Positions 25,995 to 35,565 are shown, numbered from the stretch's first letter. The stretch: DNA of 64,000 nt from JANYCO01 sp964437245 (GCA_964437245.1 CAYTGJ010000001.1:1-64000), one strand, 5' to 3'. Numbers and translations are program-made. The notes: generated by a model from the letters alone, not told the origin.

Positions 25995-26067
25995 ACGTAC
26001 GATTTTGACAAATGTCAAAACAGAAGTTGCGGGACTCTGGTACTTTTGGTCCATCAACAAACATAGA

Positions 26068-26490
26068 ATGAACATGAACCAAAAACCATCCAATGCATTC
26101 ATCGCCGCTTCCTGGGGAACCCTTATCACTGGAATAAGCGCTTTTATCATCGGCTTGTGGAATGCCGAAATGCAGCTTAATGAAAAAGGATATTATTTTA
26201 CCGTGTTAATGTACGGCTTGTTCTCCGCAGTTTCTCTTCAGAAAAGTGTCCGGGATCAGCTGGAAGGGATTCCCGTAACGAATATTTACTACGGGCTGAG
26301 CTGGTTTTCAGCCTTGCTTTCGGTGACACTTCTGACCGTCGGGCTCTGGAATGCCAATACGCTAACACTAAGCGAAAAAGGGTTCTACAGTATGTCTTTT
26401 GTACTAAGTCTTTTTGCAGCGATCGCTGTTCAGAAAAATACCCGTGACAGTCAGCCTAAACGAGGATATACTGGAAGAGAAGAACTTTGA
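26068..26490 (+). CDS. yiaA: YiaA/YiaB-type inner-membrane protein
   Basis: 140 residues from ATG 26068; an upstream in-frame ATG at 25918 would overlap the regulator. Two YiaAB domains in tandem, each a two-helix hairpin: residues about 11-55 (AASWGTLITGISAFIIGLWNAEM) and 75-120 (GLSWFSALLSVTLLTVGLWNA), followed by basic QKSVRDQ and QKNTRD segments. Function unknown; E. coli YiaA/YiaB are stress-associated membrane proteins. The tandem arrangement matches E. coli YiaA. Likely controlled by the Crp-like gene upstream; a terminator follows at 26548. Confidence 0.82.
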   Translation: MNMNQKPSNAFIAASWGTLITGISAFIIGLWNAEMQLNEKGYYFTVLMYGLFSAVSLQKSVRDQLEGIPVTNIYYGLSWFSALLSVTLLTVGLWNANTLTLSEKGFYSMSFVLSLFAAIAVQKNTRDSQPKRGYTGREEL

Positions 26491-26547
26491 TCCGTTCTTC
26501 TGGGGAAGGGAGTGTGGAGAAAACAAATCAATAAGATCTTCCTTTTT

Positions 26548-26585
26548 ACAAAAGCTTCGGATTACCGGGGCTTTTGTTTTTTATG
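26548..26585 (+). terminator. Terminator after yiaA
   Basis: ACAAAAGC (26548-26555) pairs with GCTTTTGT (26570-26577); internal CGG/CCG pairs extend it. A TTTTTT run follows. Confidence 0.75.
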
Positions 26586-26725
26586 GAGGTGTTAGTGACA
26601 CACAAAAGAAAGTACTATTTTTCTGAACGGGATAAAATCGGTTACTGGTTTTTCTGATAAAAAAATCGTATTTTTTATAGGCAGTATTTAATGCAGACAT
26701 AAAAACAAATCAAAATTACGGATAT

Positions 26726-27238
26726 ATGAATAAGAGTATATTATTTGAAGAAAGACAACGATTCAAGCAATGGTGGCTTTGGATTTTATTGCTGGGGATA
26801 AACGGTCTGTTTATTTTCGGTGTTTTAAAACAGGTGGCAGGAGGGCAGCAGTTTGGCAATCAATCCATGGACAATACGGTATTATTGGTGGTAACCGGAT
26901 TTACACTTCTTCTTACCGGCTTCTTCCTCAGCTCCCGGTTGGATACAAAGATCAGGGAAGACGGTATATATGTCCGTTTTACTCCTTTTCATTTTTCTTT
27001 CAAACATTATACCTGGGAGGAGCTTACAAAATCATATATCCGTCAGTATTCTGCTCTGTCGGAATATGGTGGCTGGGGGTTGAGAACAGGATTTTCCGGG
27101 AAAGGAATGGCCTATAATGTTTCCGGCGACAATGGTCTTCAACTGGAATTTACCAGTGGAAAGAAGTTACTTATTGGTACGAATAAACCGGATCAGTTAG
27201 CGGAGGTTTTGAGTAAAATGGGGCAGCTGAAATCTTAA
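26726..27238 (+). CDS. DUF6141-like membrane protein
   Basis: 170 residues. Two transmembrane helices (about 15-37 and 47-70) are followed by a beta-rich, PH-like cytoplasmic domain (about 75-160) containing REDGIYVRFTPFH and GWGLR. This is the layout of DUF6141/DUF3093-like proteins with unknown function. The next gene starts 12 bp after the stop, so the two form a short operon. Confidence 0.65.
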   Translation: MNKSILFEERQRFKQWWLWILLLGINGLFIFGVLKQVAGGQQFGNQSMDNTVLLVVTGFTLLLTGFFLSSRLDTKIREDGIYVRFTPFHFSFKHYTWEELTKSYIRQYSALSEYGGWGLRTGFSGKGMAYNVSGDNGLQLEFTSGKKLLIGTNKPDQLAEVLSKMGQLKS

Positions 27239-27250
27239 CAAACAAGAGGA

Positions 27251-27661
27251 ATGGCAAAGACAAAACTTTCCGATGGTGAGCAGGTAGCACAATACATTCA
27301 AAAGCTGCCACCTGCGATTCAGCCGGCAGTAGAGTATTTACGAAAGTTCTTGTTGTCCATTGACCCGGAGATAGCAGAACAGATCAAATGGAATTCACCG
27401 GCTTTTTATTATACTGGAGAGATGAAGGAATTTGATCCTAAAGAATATAAACGGGATATACTGGTGATGAATCTCCGGAAGGAGAAAATAATGTGTGTCC
27501 TGCCCACTGGTATGAACATAAAAAAGAACACGAAAATCCTGGAAGGAAATTATACAGATGGCAGAAGGATGATATACTTTGAGGATTTAGAGGACATAAA
27601 ACGTAAAGAACAACAATTAAAAGATACTATCCTGGAGTGGCTGGCTCTTGTAGATAAGTGA
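27251..27661 (+). CDS. DUF1801 domain protein
   Basis: 136 residues. The DUF1801 signature is present: IAEQIKWNSPAFYYTGEM and a later KIMCVLPTG strand. The fold is related to YdhG/frataxin-like iron-binding proteins, but the role of this member is not known. It begins 12 bp after the DUF6141-like gene and ends about 80 bp before the next, all on the same strand. Confidence 0.78.
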   Translation: MAKTKLSDGEQVAQYIQKLPPAIQPAVEYLRKFLLSIDPEIAEQIKWNSPAFYYTGEMKEFDPKEYKRDILVMNLRKEKIMCVLPTGMNIKKNTKILEGNYTDGRRMIYFEDLEDIKRKEQQLKDTILEWLALVDK

Positions 27662-27740
27662 AAGTTGAGTTAAAGTACAACTAAACAAAGTTCTCCGGAA
27701 AAGTAAAGTTGTTGAAGAGAACCTATTAATTCAATTGAAA

Positions 27741-28280
27741 ATGATCCATCCTGTTTTAGACGAAGCAGAGGAAGATGTACAACTATTAGTCCCTGAAAAA
27801 GGAAATCAGATAGTCATTCTTCATGCGGTATACCCTTTGTACTGCTGTCATTGCAACACTCAGTTGCCTGGCTTTTATGAATTGGAACAAAGTGACCGGA
27901 CCTCAATTGCCGGAGTAGAACCTTGTTCTTGTGGTGCAGAAATCCGTTGTTTTTTTCCGGGTTATTCCGGTGAGGTACTTTCGGCAGAAACATATTTCGA
28001 TAAGAAGCCGGTGGCCGTTTATAAAATGGATCTCGGAGTGCTGTATAAAACTAGAGAAGAAACCTGGAATCTGTTGAGAAAAGCATTAGGCTTTGATGTT
28101 TATGAGCTTTACAGAGGAAAAACATTCCGTATGACCTCTCTTCTCCGGCATATAGAAACCCGGTATTCTATTGCCGTGACGGGCAGAAGGAAGTATAGTG
28201 CCGAAGAACTGAAATCAATGCCACTCCTGATCAACAGATGGCTTGAATTATTAGATCTCATCAAGGAAAGATCCTCCTGA
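27741..28280 (+). CDS. Hypothetical protein with Cys-rich motif
   Basis: 179 residues from ATG 27741 (a TTG six bases earlier is less likely). The cysteines CCHC and CSC, about 30 residues apart, suggest a metal-binding knuckle; the rest is a mixed alpha/beta domain ending in a long helix (LPLLINRWLELLDLIKE). No family is recognised and no signal peptide is present. It ends just before a strong bidirectional terminator. Confidence 0.6.
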   Translation: MIHPVLDEAEEDVQLLVPEKGNQIVILHAVYPLYCCHCNTQLPGFYELEQSDRTSIAGVEPCSCGAEIRCFFPGYSGEVLSAETYFDKKPVAVYKMDLGVLYKTREETWNLLRKALGFDVYELYRGKTFRMTSLLRHIETRYSIAVTGRRKYSAEELKSMPLLINRWLELLDLIKERSS

Positions 28281-28310
28281 ATGGTTGTTTCAAGAAAGGT
28301 TCCTGATAGA

Positions 28311-28357
28311 AAAGACAGAACGGAGAGAAGGATAAGCCTTCTCTCCGTTCTGTCTTT
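28311..28357. terminator. Strong bidirectional terminator
   Basis: A perfect 21-bp stem (28311-28331 with 28337-28357) closes a 5-base loop ATAAG and is flanked by A and T runs on both sides, between convergent genes. Confidence 0.92.
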
Positions 28358-28376
28358 ACCGTTAAATTACCTGTTT

Positions 28377-29138
28377 TTATTTCTGCGTGATCGTATACTC
28401 CAGCAGATAAGCTGGTCCGTCAAAACTATCGGGTCCTTTCGGTACTGTGTGCAGGCTTTGGTTCACAGAAATGATATACGTTGTTCCGTTTATACTGAGT
28501 TCCGTTGGTCTGTTTTTAACGAGTGGCGTTTTTCTGTTTAGAAGTACTTCGGTTTCTCCAACCGTTTCGGAAGCATTATCAGCAAGTTGTTTTTCTTTGG
28601 TTGTTTGCTGTAGGCTAATACCTTCTACAGGATTGGACAGCACAGGAGATTCTCCCCCGGAGGAAATAATATTCAAGACCGGTCTTTTTTTAGAGTCGGT
28701 TATTTGAATGGAATTAAAAATGGCTCCGGAAATAAATAACTCATCGAATGCTACTTTCAGAGATTCTTTGGGGGTGAAATTCACCTTGTGTGTTTCCGGC
28801 AGCCAGAAAGAAACTTCTGCTCCATTGGCAAACAATAGTTTGTTGTTGGAAAAAGATTTTACATTCGATTCAAACTCCACATGGTTTTCGGCCACCTGCT
28901 GGTTTATGACTACCTGTACCCTGTTGCGGGGAGAAACAGGCTCGGCTTCGGTTTTTACCCGCTCCTCTTTTTTGGGAGCTTTTAGGATGGACATGTTTTC
29001 CACGACATTTTTCGGAGCGATTTTTTTCAGCGCTTCATTTTCCGGGCCGGAGATCTCGCTGCTTTGGTTGTTTTCCTGGTTTTGTGTACAGGAAAAAGCG
29101 ACCAACAGAATAAGGATAATTAAAGATATATTTTTCAT
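28377..29138 (-). CDS. Hypothetical lipoprotein
   Basis: 253 residues from ATG 29138, chosen because it yields a lipoprotein signal (hydrophobic LIILILLVAF, lipobox FSC, Cys17); a longer frame from 29195 does not. The mature part is polar with Lys/Pro-rich low-complexity (about 45-75) followed by beta-rich sequence. No family is recognised. It starts 22 bp after the stop of the metallopeptidase lipoprotein on the same strand, so the two are probably co-transcribed and may work together at the cell surface. Confidence 0.7.
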   Translation of the reverse strand: MKNISLIILILLVAFSCTQNQENNQSSEISGPENEALKKIAPKNVVENMSILKAPKKEERVKTEAEPVSPRNRVQVVINQQVAENHVEFESNVKSFSNNKLLFANGAEVSFWLPETHKVNFTPKESLKVAFDELFISGAIFNSIQITDSKKRPVLNIISSGGESPVLSNPVEGISLQQTTKEKQLADNASETVGETEVLLNRKTPLVKNRPTELSINGTTYIISVNQSLHTVPKGPDSFDGPAYLLEYTITQK

Positions 29139-29160
29139 ATAGATTATTTTAGTAGGATAG

Positions 29161-30801
29161 TTAGTCATTAGATTCAGCACTTTTAGTAAAATCAAACCGG
29201 ATGGCTCCCCAGTTATTATGGTCTGTTAAGAGGGTGGCATTTGTGCCATCCAGATTCACAGAGACGGAATTATTTTGAATGTTACCGTCTCCGTTCCAGT
29301 CTATTCCCTCTCCGTCGCAAATCCCAATGGTCTCTATAAGCGCTGTTTCGTTCAGGTCGATAAAAAGACCGTGGGAATAATCAAAGACTCCATCCGGAGT
29401 GCGGTCACAGTTGGTATCTACTCCATTGAACTGATAGGGTTGTCCCCCGAAAGTATAATAAGACATAATACTTCTATGGTTGGGTTTTCTGGAATTATCT
29501 TCATCGCCTCCATGTCGGAGATTTAAATTGTGTCCCAGCTCATGCATGAAGGTACCGGCAGACCTTGTGGGAGAAGCAAGAGAATTGTTTGTTAAGGTAA
29601 CGAAAAAATCATTTCCAAAAATTTCTCCTCGTCCGGAAGAGCCTGGAGTATGCCCATGTGCATTGGCGAAAATGCAATAATGGAAGATAGGTCTTCTGGC
29701 TGGGACAAAGGAATTGCCTTTCAACGTGTAGAAATTAACGACCGTTTCACCTTCTTGCATCCCTACTGCAGCAGCATTGTCCATTCTTATATAATCGGAA
29801 AAAGGAAGTATCTGTCCGCCTCTTTGTTCGGAAGCAGGAATCGCAAAAGAATTTCCCTGAAGGTCCTGGAAAGTATTGTTCCCACGATCTATGTGGATCT
29901 GTACGCCCTGGATCCCCAGCATAAGGTTGATGAATGGAGAATTCCGGAAAGCATCTTCTACAATAGCCCATGAATCAGTGTGCGGAATTTTATCTGGGGT
30001 TCCGTTTTTCCCATCCATGAAGTCCACTTCTACGAAAAGGTCGTATATATATTTATTCGCGCCCAGCTTGGGAAGATCACAATCAATACTGCCGTTGTTG
30101 TCGGCATCGTACCCGTTTTCTTCCCAGGTGTCCAGCAGACCGTCTCCGTCACTGTCCCATTGTGCTACCGCAGGAACTCTGAAAGGAAGGTTATTGGAAA
30201 CTCTCAGGTCATTGTTGGTGACCGATACCGTCAGATTATCGCCTATTTTTGCCTTATAGCTGGTGAAGATCATCGCATAATGCTGTATCGGATATTTCAG
30301 TGTGGAGGGTTGGTGACCTGCGGAGTTGTACATCAGTACCCTCCAGAGAGACGAAGAATGGTCTACATTGTTTATTTTTATTTTTGCTCCTATATCCAGG
30401 TTAGGTCCCTGTACGAAAAGGATAAATCGTACACTGTCGGCCCCAGCCGTTTCTGTAAACATCGTAGATAAATGAGTAATGGAAGGATTCGGGAAATTTC
30501 CCGCGGGAGTTACTGTAAAGGGAACAAGGCCTGAACTTTCGCTGCCTCTTTTTAATCCTACCTGGTAGACACCGCCTGGTACGTTTGGAACAGAGAAGTA
30601 TCCTCCGCCAAAGAGCGCCCCCGGAAGCGTGAGCGGTTGTGGCTGGTCTGCGTTCCATAGAATCGTAGAGCCAAGGGAATTTCCGTTTATTTTTACAATA
30701 GAATGCGGCGGGCCCGAATTAGGATCCAGACTCGTGATACTCGGTTTGCCACAGGCTCCTGCAAGGATAGCCAGAAGCAGAATAAAAGGTTTCATTTTCA
30801 T
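29161..30801 (-). CDS. IPT-domain zinc metallopeptidase lipoprotein
   Basis: 546 residues. Lipoprotein signal (lipobox AGAC, Cys17); two IPT/TIG-like Ig domains (about 18-100 and 105-210, opening with SITSLDPNSGPPHSIVKING and containing a SITHLSTM-type repeat); a calcium-binding-looking segment (DSDGDGLLDTWEENGYDADN, about 216-235); and a peptidase domain with HELGHNLNLRH (H420, E421, H424, H430) plus a Met-turn MSY near 446, which fits a metzincin. It is anchored and exposed, likely to degrade proteins outside the cell. It is co-oriented with the lipoprotein at 28377. Confidence 0.85.
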   Translation of the reverse strand: MKMKPFILLLAILAGACGKPSITSLDPNSGPPHSIVKINGNSLGSTILWNADQPQPLTLPGALFGGGYFSVPNVPGGVYQVGLKRGSESSGLVPFTVTPAGNFPNPSITHLSTMFTETAGADSVRFILFVQGPNLDIGAKIKINNVDHSSSLWRVLMYNSAGHQPSTLKYPIQHYAMIFTSYKAKIGDNLTVSVTNNDLRVSNNLPFRVPAVAQWDSDGDGLLDTWEENGYDADNNGSIDCDLPKLGANKYIYDLFVEVDFMDGKNGTPDKIPHTDSWAIVEDAFRNSPFINLMLGIQGVQIHIDRGNNTFQDLQGNSFAIPASEQRGGQILPFSDYIRMDNAAAVGMQEGETVVNFYTLKGNSFVPARRPIFHYCIFANAHGHTPGSSGRGEIFGNDFFVTLTNNSLASPTRSAGTFMHELGHNLNLRHGGDEDNSRKPNHRSIMSYYTFGGQPYQFNGVDTNCDRTPDGVFDYSHGLFIDLNETALIETIGICDGEGIDWNGDGNIQNNSVSVNLDGTNATLLTDHNNWGAIRFDFTKSAESND

Positions 30802-31170
30802 AGGTTTTAAAAATAGAGTTATAGGTTAAAATCGTTCTTAAATAAAAAACACAAAAAGTATATTCGTTCAGTGAAAGTGCATATATACAGAAAAAGAACA
30901 TACCTCCTGTACGCTCAGGAACGTATTTTTAAGATCATATGAATCATTATTTTTCCTCATTAGGCCCTCTGTCAGAAGAATTGTACCCTCTTAAACTTCC
31001 GGAAAGCTTACTACTACGCCCGGTCCTTAATCTTTTCGGATTCAAATAGTAAACGGTTTTCACATGAAATAACCGATTCTAAAGGCCGTCTGCCCAATCC
31101 TTTGTTTTTGAAAATATCAATCCGGATGCCTATCTTTGTAATTCAAAACAACCACATTTTTTTATCGGCT
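30802..31170. other. 369-bp intergenic region between divergent genes
   Basis: No gene is visible. It contains the promoter for the LamG gene at 31107-31138. A near-consensus TATACTTTTTG on the minus strand (about 30855-30865) may serve the metallopeptidase gene. Confidence 0.6.
31107..31138 (+). promoter_or_regulatory. Promoter of the LamG/T9SS gene
   Basis: TTTG (31107-31110), 20-bp spacer, TATCTTTG (31131-31138), both matching the Bacteroidota consensus. The start codon is at 31171. Confidence 0.7.
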
Positions 31171-32910
31171 ATGAAAAGAATAGTTATCTTATTAGGGATA
31201 TCCCTATGTGCATGTTTTTGCTTTGCGCAAACGGGTCCCGGATCAGGGCGTACACTGATGTTTTCCAATAATGCTACCTATAGGGTTAACATTCCTTCAG
31301 CAGGCTTTCCGTTGCATCCGGATAATAATCTCTCCGTGGAGGCCTGGATCTATCCTACCGGGTTGCCGGTGAATGGAGGAGGAGTGGTTTTCTCGAAACA
31401 TGAAACGGTAGGGAACAGAGAGTATTCTATGTTTCATATGACGAATGGACTTATACGATTTGATGTTTTCAATAACTCATCCACGGGTTATCATGCCTTA
31501 TCTGCCTCTCCGGTTCCTTTGAATACATGGACGCACGTGGCCGGGACTTATTCTTATAGTACAGGCATTGCCAGGATCTATATAAACGGCGTTTTGAACA
31601 GTTCGACGAACCTGGGAAATATTATCATCGCCACTACCAATGTAGACCCTCTGATCGGGGCTTATTGGCTGGCAGGTAATTCCAGGGGACATTTTCAAGG
31701 AATGATAGATGAAGTGAGAGTGTGGTATACTACAAGAACAGAAGCACAGATTCGTGATAATATGTGCCATACTCTTTCTGTTCCACAGGCTGGATTGGTA
31801 GCGTATTATCCTCTGGACGAACTTAGTGGCACAACAGTAATGGATCATTCCGGGAACGGAATGGACGGGACAATGGAAAATTTTCCAGTGCTTCAGAATA
31901 CGGACCGGTATTTTTCAGGAGCACCGATCGGAAATGCAAGCATCAATGTATATCAACCGCAACCAGCTTCCTGGACGGGATTAACGTACACCTTGAACTC
32001 TGTTTCTCCATCTCCTGCAGCCCCCGTGGATGCCCGGTCGCTGACGGTAGATAATATCACCGGAACTCCTGACGGGATCCATATTTACAGGGTCAATTCT
32101 GTTCCGAGTCAAACCGGGGGGCTGACCAATCCTTCCGGGATGGAGACGTATTTCGGTACGTTCATCGTCAATGAAAGTACCAAGGCTGTTGCCGTTGATT
32201 ACAGAGCGGTCTATGATTATACTCCCCTGGATGAACATTCCTGTGAATCCTCGTTTGCGTTATATACAAGGAATGATAACGCTGTTGCGGTATGGAATGA
32301 TCTGGGAGCTACCCTTGACATGGGAGCCAATACATTGATAAAAGAAAATAATACGATCCGGAGAGAATTTATTCTGGACCTGTGTATTCCCCTTCCGGTA
32401 GACGTCATAGACTATACGGTGGAGCTGAAAAATACAAACGAAGTGCATATTCGCTGGTATGTGCTCAAAGAGGAAAACAGTGCCGCTTATTATATCGAAC
32501 GAAGCCGGGATGCCCTGGCGTTTGAGACCCTTGCCCGAATACCGAGTACGGGTTCGTTCGGTTATCAGTATGTTAATTTTCTGGAGGACCGCGGTGTTTA
32601 TTATTACCGGCTCAGACAGGTAGACCTGGATGGGACCGTTCAGTTTTTCCCTCTTCGCTCCGTGGGGTATGAGAAAGATTTTTCTGTTTTTGTGTATCCC
32701 AATCCTGCCGGAGAAACTCTTTTTGTTAAAACCGATTACGACGGGGAAATTACGGTAAGCCTCTTTGATGTTCAGGGGAAGCTCGTTCTGGAAGAGATCC
32801 GTTTTCAACAAGCCCTGAGCCTGAACTTACATTCGCTTAGTGCCGGAATCTATTTTCTTAAAGTAAAGACCGGAAAAGAACAGCAGATCCGGAAAATAGT
32901 GAAAAATTAA
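31171..32910 (+). CDS. Secreted LamG-domain protein with T9SS type-A sorting domain
   Basis: 579 residues from ATG 31171, with a signal peptide (MKRIVILLGISLCACFCFAQ). Residues about 30-225 form a LamG/concanavalin-A-like domain (NNLSVEAWIYPTG, WTHVAGTYSY, MIDEVRVWYTTRTEAQI) that binds carbohydrate or other ligands. A middle beta-rich region (about 250-420) follows, then a fibronectin-like stretch and a type-A T9SS domain (about 505-579) with VYPNPAGETLFV and LHSLSAGIYFLKV. It is probably displayed on the surface. A strong promoter precedes it. Confidence 0.85.
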   Translation: MKRIVILLGISLCACFCFAQTGPGSGRTLMFSNNATYRVNIPSAGFPLHPDNNLSVEAWIYPTGLPVNGGGVVFSKHETVGNREYSMFHMTNGLIRFDVFNNSSTGYHALSASPVPLNTWTHVAGTYSYSTGIARIYINGVLNSSTNLGNIIIATTNVDPLIGAYWLAGNSRGHFQGMIDEVRVWYTTRTEAQIRDNMCHTLSVPQAGLVAYYPLDELSGTTVMDHSGNGMDGTMENFPVLQNTDRYFSGAPIGNASINVYQPQPASWTGLTYTLNSVSPSPAAPVDARSLTVDNITGTPDGIHIYRVNSVPSQTGGLTNPSGMETYFGTFIVNESTKAVAVDYRAVYDYTPLDEHSCESSFALYTRNDNAVAVWNDLGATLDMGANTLIKENNTIRREFILDLCIPLPVDVIDYTVELKNTNEVHIRWYVLKEENSAAYYIERSRDALAFETLARIPSTGSFGYQYVNFLEDRGVYYYRLRQVDLDGTVQFFPLRSVGYEKDFSVFVYPNPAGETLFVKTDYDGEITVSLFDVQGKLVLEEIRFQQALSLNLHSLSAGIYFLKVKTGKEQQIRKIVKN

Positions 32911-32955
32911 TCAACGGAAGAGCAGTTCTATGTTGCTTACAGCCAGGTCGTGAGC

Positions 32956-32993
32956 GTCAGGAGCTTGCGGATGCTTTTCCGGACGCTCCTGAC
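32956..32993. terminator. Stem-loop between convergent genes
   Basis: GTCAGGAGC (32956-32964) pairs with GCTCCTGAC (32985-32993), with a small internal CGGA/TCCG pairing. No long T run follows, so its strength is uncertain. Confidence 0.5.
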
Positions 32994-33021
32994 AAACATG
33001 CTAGGCCGTTCTTTAGCCCGG

Positions 33022-33393
33022 TTATTCAATAGTAAATTTCATTGTGGAAAGTGTACTGCTTTCTCTTGTTCGTACAGACAGTTCAAAGGAAATATAATCG
33101 CCCGAAGCGGCATTCTGTTTTATGAACTGAAGAAGGTCAAATTCTTTCAGGCCGTTTTCGCCTACTATCTGTTGTGATTTTTTCACCTCGTCGCTGTGCA
33201 GGATCTTTACTTTTCCGCTGATGTATCGCCAGCCTTCCGGGAGGCGTATCTCCAATTTTCCTGTGGAGGTAAGACTTATTTTTTCAGTTACTTCTATGCC
33301 GTTCAGGAAGATCTTAATCGTTTCAGGAGCTGCTGCGATGGTGATAAAACTCAGGCTCAGCAGGAGTATAAATGTTGAAATAGATCGCTTCAT
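33022..33393 (-). CDS. Exported hypothetical protein
   Basis: 123 residues. A signal peptide (MKRSISTFILLLSLSFITIAA, cleavage near AAA) precedes a small beta-rich domain (ETIKIFLNGIEVTEK and GKLEIRLPEGW). It lacks cysteines and has no recognised family. It is likely periplasmic. It is convergent with the LamG protein gene and follows the NlpC/P60 gene on the same strand, 98 bp apart. Confidence 0.6.
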   Translation of the reverse strand: MKRSISTFILLLSLSFITIAAAPETIKIFLNGIEVTEKISLTSTGKLEIRLPEGWRYISGKVKILHSDEVKKSQQIVGENGLKEFDLLQFIKQNAASGDYISFELSVRTRESSTLSTMKFTIE

Positions 33394-33491
33394 TTTAATT
33401 TAACAAGGGTTATAAATGAATAATTTTTTCTGGAAAAATCTAAAATAAAAAATAATCCGGAGATAGGAAACGATCTGCCCCGGGATTTTGC

Positions 33492-34064
33492 TTATTGAAG
33501 GCGGGTTCCGAATAAGAACCGTTCTCCCCAATAGTATGGATCGTCAATCCGGGAGATCACCACACCTTTTGCGGAAGAAGTATGAATAAATTCATTTTCG
33601 CCGAGATAAATTCCGGAATGGGTAATGAATTTAGGTGTTGTATAGGAATCGTAGAAAAATACAAGGTCTCCTTTTTGTAATTTTTCAGGTAAAGGAACGA
33701 TTTTTCCGTACCGGGCTTGTTCTTCTGCCGAATGTGGCAATTCTATATTGCAGGCCCGGTGCGCCATCATCACCAGTCCCGAACAGTCGATCCCTTTATG
33801 CGAAGAACCTCCCATACAGGAAGGAGCTCCCAGAAAAGAAACGGCGGTTTCTACCGCTTTTTCCGGATTGTAATCGTCTTGAGGAACGGTTCGTTCAATC
33901 CCATTTTTTCGGAAAAGTTCTAGTTTATGCACTACTTCCGGTTTGCTCTGACGATTCAATACTTTCAGAAAACGATCCTCGCTGGCACTTAACAGGAGTA
34001 CCAGGATCAGCAGGGAGCATCCCAGGCCAAGCTTTAGTTTATCAGGAGGAGATTGGACTTTCAT
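33492..34064 (-). CDS. NlpC/P60 (C40) peptidoglycan hydrolase
   Basis: 190 residues. An N-terminal membrane/signal anchor (about 11-25) precedes the C40 domain: catalytic Cys94 in DCSGL, His149 in THSGIYLG and His161 (FIHTSS). The domain cleaves peptide cross-links of peptidoglycan, usually gamma-D-Glu-meso-DAP or similar. No LysM or SH3 targeting domain is seen. The anchor keeps the enzyme in the periplasm. It lies downstream of cbpM on the same strand with 183 bp between. Confidence 0.85.
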   Translation of the reverse strand: MKVQSPPDKLKLGLGCSLLILVLLLSASEDRFLKVLNRQSKPEVVHKLELFRKNGIERTVPQDDYNPEKAVETAVSFLGAPSCMGGSSHKGIDCSGLVMMAHRACNIELPHSAEEQARYGKIVPLPEKLQKGDLVFFYDSYTTPKFITHSGIYLGENEFIHTSSAKGVVISRIDDPYYWGERFLFGTRLQ

Positions 34065-34247
34065 ATTTTTAATAACGGAAAAAAGAAGATTTTGGTATGT
34101 ATTTCCTGTAGTATCCAGACAAGAAGCTACTTTTTGAGTCTGGGGTACTACAATTCAGGTGCCAAAATAATGCTTGGAGGAGTATCCAATACGAAGGGTT
34201 TTTATAAGGAAAAAAATCTTTTGCTCTGCCTGATTCAGGAGATACCG

Positions 34248-34556
34248 CTATTCAGGATTTTGAGGGTCTTCATAAAAAAGAAGACGGTTTCTGGTTTCTT
34301 TCAGCTCTTGTTGCAGAGCCTGTATCTTGCCGAGCAGTATAGTGATCGTATCAATGCCTTCCATATTGATGTTAAGGTCATAATGCAGCCGCATGATGGA
34401 TTCGATCTTCTTCAGGTGTAGGGCATTCAGGTATTGTTTTTTTTCAACGGTGATTACTTCGATCAGTCCAAACTCCTGAAGGGATAAGACAAAAGAATCG
34501 TTTACTTCGTAAACCGAGCAGAATTGTTCGAGTGTAATAAGATTTTCAGTTTCCAT
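34248..34556 (-). CDS. cbpM: Chaperone modulator CbpM
   Basis: 102 residues with the MerR-like HTH fold of CbpM (METENLITLEQFCSVYEV...), and a C-terminal helical coil (about 75-95, KIQALQQELKETRNRLLFYE). CbpM inhibits the J-domain of CbpA, both of which control Hsp70/DnaK recruitment. The first 11 bases overlap the end of cbpA on the same strand, the conserved cbpA-cbpM arrangement. Confidence 0.85.
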   Translation of the reverse strand: METENLITLEQFCSVYEVNDSFVLSLQEFGLIEVITVEKKQYLNALHLKKIESIMRLHYDLNINMEGIDTITILLGKIQALQQELKETRNRLLFYEDPQNPE

Positions 34557-35448
34557 TCTTTTCTAATTTTGACAGTTCTGAAAATAATTCTTTTTCTCTG
34601 GCACTTAGATTCGTGGGGATTTTAAGCTGGTAAGTAATGTACAGATCTCCGAATTCCCCTTCCTTTTTGTAGACAGGAAAACCTTTCCCCTTTAATTTTA
34701 CTTTGGTATCATTTTGTGTTTCCGGAGCGATCTTTAATTTCACTTTTCCGTCAAAAGTATCTACCATGATTTCTCCTCCCAGGATCGCTTTGTAGAGATT
34801 CAGATCTACGGTTGTGTGAAGGTTGTTTCCGTCGCGGCGGAATTTGGTCGTATTATTGATCACAAAAGTGAGGTAGAGATCTCCGTTCGGGCCTCCGTTT
34901 ATTCCCGGGCTTCCGTGTCCGGTAATTTTTATGGTTTGTCCGTTTTCCACTCCGGCCGGAATGGTAAGACGGATCGCTTTGCCGTTTAGGGTAATAGTTT
35001 GCTTCTGGGTGGTATATACCTCTTTCAGATCCAGTTTCAGTTCGGCATTTAAATCCTCTCCGCGGTATTTGACCTGGGTGTTTTTTCTCCGCCCCGACTG
35101 GCCGAACATAGAACTGAAGAAATCGGAAAAATCGTCTCCCGAAAAATCTCCGTTATACGTTTGTTGATGCGTGGATCCACCGAAAGGATTTTTCTTCTGG
35201 CCATATTGCTCGAACTGGTCCGCATGTTTCCAGTCTTTTCCGTATTTATCGTATTTTTTTCTTTTTTCAGGGTCACTTAATACTTCATTTGCTTCATTCA
35301 CCATCTGAAACTTCTTCTTGGCCGTTTCATCGTTAGGGTTGATGTCAGGATGATATTTTCTGGCCAACTTCCGGTATGCCTTTTTGATATCGGCTTCGGA
35401 AGCGGTTTTGTCCAGTTCAAGCACTTTATAATAATCAATGAAATCCAT
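34546..35448 (-). CDS. cbpA: DnaJ-class co-chaperone CbpA
   Basis: 300 residues. The J-domain (1-70) has HPD at 33-35 and a KFQMVNEANEVLSD helix; a G/F-rich segment (about 75-130) and the C-terminal substrate-binding domains follow (KIAPETQNDTKVKLKGKGFP, PTNLSAREKEL). The zinc-finger of classical DnaJ is absent, as in CbpA. It recruits DnaK in stress. The divergent partner across a 296-bp region is a Crp-like regulator, and cbpM follows in an overlapping arrangement. Confidence 0.88.
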   Translation of the reverse strand: MDFIDYYKVLELDKTASEADIKKAYRKLARKYHPDINPNDETAKKKFQMVNEANEVLSDPEKRKKYDKYGKDWKHADQFEQYGQKKNPFGGSTHQQTYNGDFSGDDFSDFFSSMFGQSGRRKNTQVKYRGEDLNAELKLDLKEVYTTQKQTITLNGKAIRLTIPAGVENGQTIKITGHGSPGINGGPNGDLYLTFVINNTTKFRRDGNNLHTTVDLNLYKAILGGEIMVDTFDGKVKLKIAPETQNDTKVKLKGKGFPVYKKEGEFGDLYITYQLKIPTNLSAREKELFSELSKLEKNGN

Positions 35449-35565
35449 TTTGTTTTCTTATTTGGAAACGAACAATAACTAGTAATACGAACTCTGTTAA
35501 GTTAACAATTGGTCCCGGAGATTCAAAGTGTTTGGGATTGAAAAGAAATAGAATACCTCTCAAAA

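Noticed and set aside
25918..26067. Upstream in-frame start of yiaA
   Set aside because: It overlaps the Crp-like gene and adds non-conserved residues; the YiaAB domain begins after 26068.
31102..31170. Upstream start for the LamG protein
   Set aside because: It would place the -7 promoter box inside the coding region and hide the signal peptide.
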